NCBI GenBank assembly: GCA_965248735.1
Contig: OZ252146.1
Coordinates: 434,001 to 498,000 of the forward strand
Reading direction: 5' to 3'
Length of the DNA: 64,000 nt
Origin: Aldehydirespirator sp965248735
Lineage (GTDB): Bacteria > Actinomycetota > Acidimicrobiia > Acidimicrobiales > Aldehydirespiratoraceae
Part shown: positions 51,516-62,600 of the stretch, piece by piece
Layout of the letters: every line of letters starts with the position of its first letter
Numbering within the stretch: the first letter of the stretch is position 1
The notes under the pieces: generated by a model
Database searches by the model: none
What the model saw: the letters and a program-made list of their open reading frames with translations, nothing else
What the model was told of the DNA's origin: nothing
Program-made: the position numbers and the translations under genes

Positions 51516-53283
51516 ACCGTGTCGGTGAACTACACCCCCGCCGCGCGGCCGCTGCAGGACCATGCGGGCAACCCGGTCGCCGGTTTCGGCGCTACCGCTG
51601 TGAACCTCACCGCGGCGTCCCCGATCAACACGCTGTCCGTGCTGAGCGTCGACCGGGGATCGGTCCCGTTCGCGGCGGCCACCACCACCTACGCCGTCGG
51701 CGTGGACAACAGCACCGCCACCGCGGCGGTCACCGCCGAAGCAGCCGATGCAGCCGATGAACGGGCCTCGCTGGGGTTGCGCGTCGGCGCCGTACCGGCA
51801 ACCAACGGCGAGTCGTTCCCGTTGGAGGTCGGCGCCAACATCGTCACAGTGACCGTCACCGCGGAGGACGGCACCACCCGCGACTACACCCTCACGATCA
51901 CCCGCGCCGCCGACACCGACACCCCCACCGTGGCGATCGGCGGCCCCACCGCCATCCAGACCGGGCCGTTCACCGTCACCTTCGCTTGGAGCGAACCCGT
52001 GACCGGGTTCACCGCCTCAGACGTCGACCTCACCGACGGCACCCTCGACGCGTTCGCCCAGCACAGCACCAACCCGCTGAGATGGACTGCCACCATCACA
52101 CCACCCGCAAGCTACGAGGGCGCCATCACCGTCACCGTCCCCGCCGGCGCAGCCACCGACGGCACCAACCCCAACCCGGCCGCGTCGCGTGCCTTCACCA
52201 TCGACACCGCCATCCCCACAGTGGCCATCGGCCCGACCGTCAGCGCGACCATTTCGTTCACCGTCACCCTCACCTGGAGCGAACCCGTGACCGGGTTCAC
52301 CCCAGGCGATGTCGACATCATCAACGGCGTCAAGTTCAGCCCACTCGTCAACAACCCGCCGGGCGGGCTGACATGGACCATGACGGTCATCCCCCTCGCA
52401 GTGCACCACACCACCGTCACCGTCGCCGTGGAAGCCGGCGCAGCTACCGACGCCGCGGGCAACCTCAGCAAGGCCGCGTCGGTCGGTGTCGTCATCGACA
52501 CGACCCCGCCGACGATGACCGTGACGACATCGTCTGCGGGCACCGAGACGGGACCTTTCGACGTGGACTTCGCGTTCAGCGAACCGGTCACCGGTTTCAC
52601 AGCCCAGGACGTCACCGTCACCAACGCGGCGCTGTCGGGCTTCTCCGGCGGCGGCGCCGACTACAGCGCCACGATCACCCCCGCCGATCCTGGACGGGTC
52701 ACGGTGACCGTCGCTGCGGGCGTCGCGCGGGATCAGGCCCAACACGCCAACACCGCGTCTGCCAAGCTGACCCACTGGCGCGGCACCACGCCCGACGCTC
52801 CCCAGAATCTGACTGTGACCGCCGGCGACGGCCGTGTCACCGCGCAATGGCAGGAGCCCCCCAGCGACACCGGCAACACCGCCGACGAATACACCGTCGA
52901 GTGGAAGGAGTCGTCGCAGCAGTGGACGGAGGCGTCCTCGGTGACGGTCCCGGTGCACGGTCGGGCCCACACCGCGTCACCGCTCACCGACAACACCTCC
53001 CACGACATGCGGGTCGCCGTCACAGTCTCCGGCACCGCCGGTCAATGGGCTGAGGCCACCGCCACCCCCAACCCGGCGTCGGGCGCACCCTTGAACCTGC
53101 AAGCAAAACACCGAACGCTTCAGCACCACACGCGAAATCAACATCACCGGCGCCGACACGCTCACACACCTCGTCGAGGATCTCCTGCACAACCACAGCC
53201 ACTCGGTGCGGGTCATCGCCCTCAACGCCCACGGCCGCAGCGAACCCTCCGCTCCCCACACCACCACCACCGGCTCCCCCTGA
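51516..53283 (+). pseudogene. Decayed surface adhesin-like gene
   Basis: The frame opens in the middle of a SwmB-like domain (GDTVSVNYTPAARPLQDHAGN) with no signal peptide or plausible start. A cadherin-like beta-sandwich domain, three Ig-like domains with FAWSEPVTGFTASDVDL-type motifs and an FN3 domain (APQNLTVTAGDGRVTAQW) follow. Near 53085-53110 the frame is lost. A second FN3 end continues in another frame (ERFSTTREINITGADTLTHL ... HGRSEPSAPHTTTTGSP) to a TGA at 53283. Both the missing 5' end and the frameshift indicate a broken gene. Confidence 0.8.
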
Positions 53284-53617
53284 CCCGCGCACAGCCCCGA
53301 GACGCGAACCCGCCCCCTTCTGGCCGCGTTGACGAGCCCATGCCCGGCCGGGGCCGACCCGCAGACCGGGCCTGCGGGTTGTGGAGGCGTTCTTGAGCGC
53401 GGCGAGTTGCGACCACCGGTCGACAGCATGGTCGGGGAGGCACTGGACATGCTGGCGTCCCTCATCGAGGGGCCCTCTGGTGCGGTAACCGGTCGTCGGG
53501 CAGCGCTTGTAATCTTGTAGTTCTGTTTTATTTCGCGCTGCTATGCTCATGCGGCTCCTGGCTGGGGTGCTCCCCTAGTCCAGGACCTCATCAGCCTCGC
53601 GGAGGAGGAGCGCTCAG
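53284..53617 (+). promoter_or_regulatory. Intergenic region with promoter and RBS of the giant gene
   Basis: No gene is visible in these 334 bases. A TATGCT -10-like box is at 53542-53547 in an AT-rich patch (no good -35 at 17 bp), and a strong GGAGGAGGAG ribosome binding site at 53601-53610 ends 7 bases before the ATG at 53618. Confidence 0.45.
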
Positions 53618-56600
53618 ATGAGTCCGGCTGCAGCCAGCCAGTCCCAGGGGCTCATACCCGGTGGCCCTGTCGAGCGGCCGCGGCATAGCAGCGTCGGGGC
53701 CGGCTGCTCGCCGCGGCGGGTGCTGCGCCTCGCGCTCCGGAAAGCCGGAGTGCGGCGCCGGCGGGTGGCGGCCGGGCTGGTGTTCGCTCTGGCCGCGTCC
53801 GTGCTGGCGGCTGCGCCCGCGTCCAGCACCGAGGTCCCGGCTGAGGGGTTGTCGGATGTGGGGCGCGCCGGTGACCATGCCGAGCAGGGCCCGGGCACGG
53901 AGCCGGTTGCGGACGGTGCGGGCGTGCTCGACAACGGCGAGAACCCGGCAACGGCACCACCGGGACCCTCATCACCGGCGAACAACAGCGGCATCGGCGA
54001 CGGTGGGGATGGTGTCCTCTTGGCGGCCCGTCAGCTGAGCCCCAACACGATAGCGCCCCCTGGATTTTCGGCCTCCGTTCGCGGCGAAAGCGAGGTACGG
54101 CTGACGTGGACGACGATTCCTGAGCAGCTCCGATTCCGCATGACGTTGACCGGTTACCTGCTTCAGTACAAGAAGAGCGGGACCGATACCTGGACGGACT
54201 ACTCCGGCACGCTGGACGCGGATGCCACGTCTGCGACGCTGACAAACCTCGATTCCGTCCTCTACAACGTGCGGATCGCGGGCCGTGACGACAACCAGAG
54301 CTACACGGGGCCGTACGCCTCGCTCAATGTCTTCCCGGTCCTGAGATTCGGCCCCGGCTCTCTGCCGAACAGCGCGCACCTGTCGGGCATCGCGGGCTAC
54401 GACGACCGTCTGTGGGTTGTCACCGGCGGCCGCGACCGCAGGGTGCGCTTATTCGAACTCGACGGCACGCGCGACAATGCCCGCGAGTGGTCGATGAGCA
54501 ACGGCTACTCGTGGGACATCTGCATCGACGGCCGGGCTGCCTGGATCACCGACACCGGGCTAGGTGGGGGTATCGGCAGGCTCTTCCGGTACCCGGTGAA
54601 CGGGTCGACGTTCGGGCCCCAAGCACCGGACCCCATATCGACGAACCGGCCGCACGGGCTGTGGTGCGACGGCGAGGAGATGATGACGGTCGAGGGCCCG
54701 GCCAGGTCCCAGAGAATCGACGTCTACGAGCGCTCCGGCGACACTTCCTATGCCCACAACATCGCCCGCCGCATCGATCTTCCCCGGAACACCGAACTGG
54801 ACGCCAGCGGCGTCTGCGCCCTGGCCGACCGGACCGCCATATGGGTATCCCGAGCTAACAGCGGCTACACCGCCGGCGGCGACGTGATCGCCATGTCGCC
54901 GCACGGCGCGGGCCGCCTCGAGCGATTCGACATCAGCGACACCACGCTGCGTACCGCGACCGTGAGACTGCCGTACGGCATCTGGTGCGACGGCAGCCAC
55001 ATCTGGATCACCGACGCGAACTCCACCATCACGAAGCTGCCGTTGCCGAACCTCGACACGGGGCCGCCGTTGCCCAGCGGCGCCACGCTGTCGGGGACCA
55101 CGCTCGTGGTGCGATTCAACCGGGATCTCGACACCAGCGTGACCCCGGCGACGGACCGGTTCCGGATCACAGAGGGCGACCTTGCTGCGGTGGAGCCCAC
55201 CGCCGTCGCGCACGCCACCGGCGACACCAAGGCGCTGGAGCTGACGCTGCCGTCGAAGCCGGAGGGCGAGAACGCGGTGGTGGTGGCCTACACCGATCCC
55301 GCAGGCGACGACACCGCCGGGGTGGTGCAGCTCGCGGACGGCACCGACGCTCCCGCCTTCCCCTCGCTGTACGCCGACAACACCAACCTGTCGGCGCCAC
55401 AGTCCTTGAGCTTCGAGAACAGCTCCGCAACGCTGGACATGAGCTGGGCCCCGCCGGCCCACAACCCCGACTCGGCGACCGGGTACGTGCTCCAGTACCG
55501 GCAGCAGGGAACCGACCCCTGGACGGACTACAGCGGGGCGCTCGGCGCGTCGGCCGTGTCCGCGACGCTCACCAGCCGCACCGACTACGCCGTGTACGAA
55601 CTGCGGGTCGCGGCCCGCAGCGGCCCCAACGACGCCGACATCGGCCCCTTCTCCGACATCGTCGCCGCCATTCCCGCCCCGGTCACCGACCTCAGCGACG
55701 AGCTGAGCGCCACCGCGACGGTGACAGGCGTCTGGGGCGCCGACGGCCGGCTCTGGGTCGTCGCCGACGGCGACCCCACCGTGCGCGCCATCGACCTCGC
55801 CACGGGCAACCTCTCCAGCAGCCACGACTGGACCCTCCCGAGCTACGTAACCCACGCACAGGGGATCTGCACCGACGGCCGGGCCGCCTGGATCTCCGAC
55901 ATCCGCCCCCCCGACGAGGGCGACGACGACGGCAGCCGCCACAGGCTGTACCGGTTCCCGCAGACCGCGTCGGGGTTCGACACCTCCGCGCCCGGCGAGC
56001 TCGCGGTGGAGCATCCGTTCGGGCTGTGGTGCGACGGCGACAACCTGCTGGCGGGCCAGGGCCAGGCCGCCGGCCAGCAGATCGCGGCCTACCGGCGCGC
56101 CGGCGACACGTCCTATCAGCCCGACAGCAGCCGCGACGTCGCCGCTCCCGAAGGTGCCGACCACACCTACCACGGCGTGTGGGCCCCCGACAGCGAGATC
56201 GCGGTGTGGATGTCGCGCGCCTCGCAGAGCGAGCCGGGCAGCGTCATCGCGGTGTCACCCAACGGCGCCGGCCACCTCGATCAACTCGACATCGACGCGA
56301 CCACGCTGACCGCCGCGGGCATCCGCACGCCGCGCGGGATCTGGTCCGACGGCAGCCACATGTGGATCGCCGACGCCGACAACAACCGAGTCGTGAAGCT
56401 CCAACTGCCCGCCCTCGACCAGGGGCCGCCGGTACCGACCGGGGCAACGGTTGCCGACGCCCAGCTGACACTGCGATTCAACCGGGCGCTCGACACCAGC
56501 GTCACACCCGCGACGGCCCGGTTCCGCATCACGGTGGGCGATGCGGCTGCCGTGGCGCCCACCGCCGTCGCGCACGCCACCGGCAACGACACAGCACTGG

Positions 56601-59600
56601 ATCTGACCCTGGCGTCGGCGCCGCGAGGAGACCACGCCGTGACGGTGGCCTACACCGACCCCAGCGGCGACGACACCACCGGGGTGGTGCAGGCCGCCGA
56701 CGGCACCGACGCTGGAGCGTTCGCCTCGCTGCGGGCCGCCAACACCAACGCCGGGCCCCCACGGGAGCCCGAGTCGCTGAGCTTCAAGGTCGGCTCCGCC
56801 TCCCTCGAGCTGAGCTGGGAACCCCCGGCCGGCATCGACGCCGGCACGCCGATCACCGGCTACGCCGTCCGGTACCGCAAGAAGAGCGCCGCCAATTGGA
56901 CCACATTGACCCGCACGGACTCGACCGCGCTGACCGAGACGATCACCAGCCTCGACACCTACACCGACTACTTCGTGGAGGTCGCAGCCCAGAACAGCGT
57001 CGATCACGGCCCATACGCACGGGTCGAGGCCATGACTGCGGACGCGATCGACCTCTCCGACACGATCACGGGCAGCCTCAGCGCCCGGGGCCTCTGGTCA
57101 GACGGCGTCACCATCTGGGTCGTCGAGGACAACGCCCGGGTGGCACGCGCCTTCACCCTCGCCACCAGGGCCAGGGACACCACCAAGGACCTCGACTTCG
57201 GAACGCTCACCGGCAGCACCAGCAGCCCCAGAGGCATCTGCTCCGACGGGACCACCACCTGGATCGCGGGCCTCAGCGGCGTCCAGGACCACACGCTGTA
57301 CGCATTCGAGCTCACCGGCACCAACTGGACCTACGACAGCAGCAAGAACATCGACCCCGGCAACGGCACCTACCCCCAGGGCCTGTCGTGCGACACCGAC
57401 AGCCTGCGGACCGTGGCCGCACTGGCAGACGACGGCCAACAGTCCAGGACGTACTCGCTTCCCGGACGCGACCGCCACGAACTGGCCGACTTCGGCCTGC
57501 CCGACACTGGTCTCGAACCGTCGGACTACCGCTACCGGGGACTCTGGTCCGACGGAGTCGTGGCGTGGGCGTCCCGGGCCAGAGTCGACGGGACCCGAGC
57601 CGAGGTCGTGGCGTTCACGGTGCACGGCGGGTATCGGCAGCTCCCCATCTACGAAACCAGGCGCGGGTTGGGCCGGCGAGACAATGGCAACGGCCCCCTC
57701 GAGTTCACTGCTGCGCTCCTCGCGAGGGTGGGCATCAGCTCGCCCCAGGGCATCTGGTCCGACGGCAGCCACATGTGGATCGCCGACCTCGGCGGGCAAG
57801 TGGTCAAGCTCCCCCTGAGGCAGTACTCCGGCGCGGCCCTGGTGCCGGCGTCGTATGAGATAGTCGACGCCGACTCGTTCACAGTCACGTTCAGCCGTAC
57901 GATCGACACCCTCGTCCAATGGCTCCGGCCGGGTCCGTCGTCGAATCCGTACGCGGTGTGGGTGACGCCGGAGGGCGGGACGCGGACGCAGCAGAGCGTG
58001 AGCGTCTTTTGGGCCGTGATGCTTTGGGCGGCGGATCAGCCGGAGATGTGGTCGCTGGAGTTCAACCTCCGGACGCGCCTCTCCGGCGGCGAGTTGGTCG
58101 AGGTGACGTACGACCGCGGGTGCGAGTGCACATCAGTCCCATTCTACATGCTGCAGGACCGCGGCAATCACTATGCGGAGTCGTTCAGCCTTCACTTCGT
58201 GTACGTGGCTGCGGAGATCGCTGCGCCGGTGGTGACGGTGCAGAGGGTCATAAATTCGTTCAGGGCTGACGACGACGACACCGGCACCACCACCTGGCAC
58301 TACGTGTGGATCGCGGGTAGTGCGGCGTGTGACGGGACCACGAACTTCAATCGCCCCACGTCCTACACCGAGTACGCCTGGGTGGACTTCACCGTCAGCA
58401 ACCAGGGCCGCAAGGTGTGCTTCAGATCGGTCAACGCGTCGAACAACACCGGCTACGGCGCCTCGAGCACGGTGGACCTGGTCGCACCGACGGTCACAGT
58501 GTCCGCGGGCACCAATCCGGGCACATTCAAAGCCATCGACGACGACACCGGCACCACCACCTGGAAATACCGGTGGGTCACCGGCACGCAGTGCGACAGA
58601 TTCATCCAATTCGTGGACAGCAATTCCACGGTCTACACCGAGGGCACCGACATCGACCCCCGCTCAAGCAACCACGGCCGGCGGCTGTGCTTCCGATCCA
58701 CCGACAACAACGGCAACACCGGCTACGGCCGGTCCGAGTTCGCCGACCGGCAGGCACCGGCGGTGACAGCGGCCGCGGGCGGCACCGCGGGCAGCTTCAA
58801 AGCCACCGACAACGACGGCGGCACCACCACCTGGCACTACGTGTGGATCGACGGGGGCGCCACCTGCGACGCTTCCACGAACTTCGACTCCGCCACCGGC
58901 TACGACGAGGGCGACGACGTCGCGCCGGCCCCGGCCAACCACGGCCAGCGGCTGTGCTTCCGCTCCACCGACACCGCGGGCAACAACGGCTATGATCGTT
59001 CGGACCGCGCCGATCTGCAGGCGCCGACGGTGACGGTGTCCGCCGGCGTCGGCGCGGGCACTCTAAAGGCCGAGGACGACAACCCAGCCACCACGACCTG
59101 GCACTACGTGCGGATCGACGCCGGCGGAGCCTGCGGCGCTTCCACGGACTTCGCCTCGGCCACCAGCTACAACGAGGGCTCCGATGTGACGCTGACGATG
59201 GCCGACGACGGCCGGAGGCTGTGCTTCCGATCTGTCGACGCGGCCGATAACGCCGGCTACGGCGTGTCCATGGTGATCAACGTGGCGGCGCCGGCGGTGA
59301 CGGTGTCCGCCGTGGCGGGCGTCGACGCGTTCGAGGCCACCGACGACGACACCGGCACCACCACCTGGCACTACGTGTGGATCGGCGGGACCGCGACCTG
59401 CGGCGCGACCACGAACTTCGCCTCGGCCACCAGCTACACCGAGGGCGACGATGTGGCCTACACCACCGCGAACGAGAACCGGAAGCTGTGCTTCCGGTCG
59501 GTCAACGCGTCGAACAACACCGGCTACGGCGCCTCGGACCCGGCGGATCTGACTGCGCCGGCGGTGACGGTGTCCGCCGTGGCGGGCGTCAACGCGTTCG

Positions 59601-62600
59601 AGGCCACCGACAACGACGCGGTTGTCACCACCTGGCACTACGTGTGGACCGCCGCCGACGCGGACTGCGACGTCGACACGGACTTCGCGTCGGCTGTGGA
59701 ATACACCGAGGGCGACGATGTCGCTCCGGGCACGGCCAACCACGGCCGGCGGCTGTGCTTCCGATCCGCCGACACCTACGGCAACACCGGATACGGCTAC
59801 TCCGACGCCGCCGACGCACAGGCGCCGACGGTGACGGTGGCCGCGGGCAACGACCCGGGAACCTTCAAAGCCACCGACAACGACGACGGCACCACCACCT
59901 GGCACTACGTGTGGACCGCCGCCGGCGCGGACTGCGACGCCGACACCAACTTCAGCTCGCCCACGAACTACACCGAGGGCGACGACGTCGACCCCGGCCC
60001 GACCCACCACGGCCGGCGGCTGTGCTTCAGATCCGCCGACACCAACGGCAACACCGGATACGGCCACTCCGACGCCGCCGACCGCCAAGCACCCACAGTC
60101 ACCGTCGCCAGAGGCACCGCCGCGGGCAGCTTCAAAGCCACCGACAACGACGACGGCACCACCACCTGGCACTACGAATGGACCGCCGCCAGCGCGAACT
60201 GCGACGCCGGCACCAACTTCAACTCGGCCACCGCCTACACCGAGGGCGACACGGTGGACCCCGGCTCAGCCGTCCACGGCCGGCGGCTGTGCTTCCGATC
60301 CACCGACACCACGGGCAACGCCGGATACGGCCGCTCCGACGCCGCCGACCGCCGAGCACCCACGGTGACGGTGGCCGCGGTGGCGGGCGTCAACGCGTTC
60401 GAGGCCACCGACGACGACGCGGTTGCCACGACCTGGCACTACGTGTGGACCGCCGCCGACACGGACTGCGACGCCGACACGGACTTCTCGGGCTCGAACA
60501 GCTACGGCGAGGGCGACGACGTGCGTCCGGCCCCGGCCAACGACGGCCAGCGGCTGTGCTTCAGATCCACCGACGCCAAGGGCAACTCCGGCTACGCCCG
60601 CTCCGGCGTCGCCGATGGCCAGACGTCAACGGTAACGGTGGCCGCGGGCAACGACCCGGGCACCTTCAAAGCTACCGACGACGACGCGGGCACCACCACC
60701 TGGCAATACGTGTGGACCGCCGGCAACGCGGACTGCGACGCCGACACAACCTTCAACTCGCCCACGAACTACACCGAGGGTGCCGACGTCAACCCCCGCT
60801 CAGGCAACCACGGCCGGCGGCTCTGCTTCCGATCCACCGACCCCGCCAACAACCGCGGCTACGGCCGCTCCGACCGCGCCGACCGCCAAGCACCCACCGT
60901 CACCGTCGCCGCAGGCAACTCCGCGGGCACCTTCAAAGCCACCGACAACGACGCGGGCACCACCACCTGGCAATACGTGTGGATCGCCGGCAACGCGAAC
61001 TGCAGCAGCTCCACGAGCTTCAACACGGCCACGGACTACACCGAGGGCGCCGACGTCGGCTCGGGCGACCACGGCCGGCGGCTGTGCTTCCGATCCACCG
61101 ACACCAACGGCAACACCGGCTACGGCCGCTCCGACACAGCCGACCGCCAAGCACCCACCGTCACCGTCGTCGCGGGCACCGGCCCAGGCACCTTCGAGGC
61201 CACCGACAACGACGCGGGCACCACCACCTGGCAATACGTGTGGACCGCCGCCGACGCGGACTGCGACGCCGACACAACCTTCAACTCGGCCAGGAACTAC
61301 AGCGAGGGCGACGACGTCGACCCCGACTCGGGCGACCACGGCCGGCGGCTGTGCTTCCGATCCACCGACACCAACGGCAACACCGGCTACGGCCACTCCG
61401 ACACAGCCGACGCACAGGCACCGACGGTGACGGTGGCCGCAGGCAACGACGCGGGCAGCTTCAAAGCCACCGACGACGACTCGGGCGCCACCACCTGGCA
61501 ATACGTGTGGACCGCCGCCGGCGCGGACTGCGACGCCGACACAAGCTTCAACTCGGCCAGGAACTACAGCGAGGGCGTCGACGTCGACCCCGGCTCGGGC
61601 GACCACGACCGGCGGCTGTGCTTCCGATCCGTCGACGGGGTCGGCAACACCGGCTACGGCCGCTCCGGCATCGCCGACGCACAGGCACCGACGGTGACGG
61701 TGGCCGCAGGCAACGAGGCGGGCAGCTTCAAAGCCATCGACGACGACTCGGGCACCACCACCTGGCGCTACGTGTGGACCGCCGGCAACGGGCCCTGCGA
61801 CGCCAACACGAACTTCAACGGCTCGAGCTCCTACACCGAGGGCGACGATGTGGATCCCCAGCCGAACCACCACCGCCGGCGGCTGTGCTTCCGATCCGTC
61901 GACGGGGTCGGCAACACCGGCTACGGCCGCTCCGGCATCGCCGACGCACAGGCGCCGACGGTGACAGTGTCGGTGGTGTCGGGTGCCAATGCGTTCGAGG
62001 CTGTCGACAACGACTCGGGCACCACCACCTGGCACTACGTGTGGACCGCCGCCGACGCGGACTGCGACACCGGCACGAACTTCAACTCGGCGGCGACCTA
62101 CAGCGAGGGTGTCGACGTAGTGCCGGGCTCGGGCGACCACGGCCGCCGGCTGTGCTTCCGGTCCGTCGACGGGGTCCGCAACAGCGGCTACGGCCGCTCC
62201 GGCATCGCCGACGCACAGGCGCCGACGGTGACGGTGGCCGCGGGCAACGACCCGGGCACCTTCAAAGCCACCGACGACGACACGGTTGCCACGACCTGGC
62301 GCTACGTGTGGACCGCCGCCGACGCGGACTGCGACACCGGCACGAACTTCAACTCGGCGGTGACCTACAGCGAGAACACCGATGTCAACCCCGGCTCCGG
62401 CCACGACGGCCGCCGGCTGTGCTTCCGGTCCGTCGACGGCGTCGGCAACACGGGCTACGGCCACTCCGGCGTCGCCGACCGCCGACGGCCGACGGTGACA
62501 GTGGCTGCGGGCGGCGCCACGGGCACCCGCAAAGCCACCGACGACGACTCGGCCACCACGACCTGGCACTACGTGTCGACTACCGCCGGCGCGGCCTGCG

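Noticed and set aside
51173..53617. Integrated element at tRNA-Ser
   Set aside because: The pseudogene lies next to the tRNA, but I found no second copy of the tRNA 3' end and no integrase.
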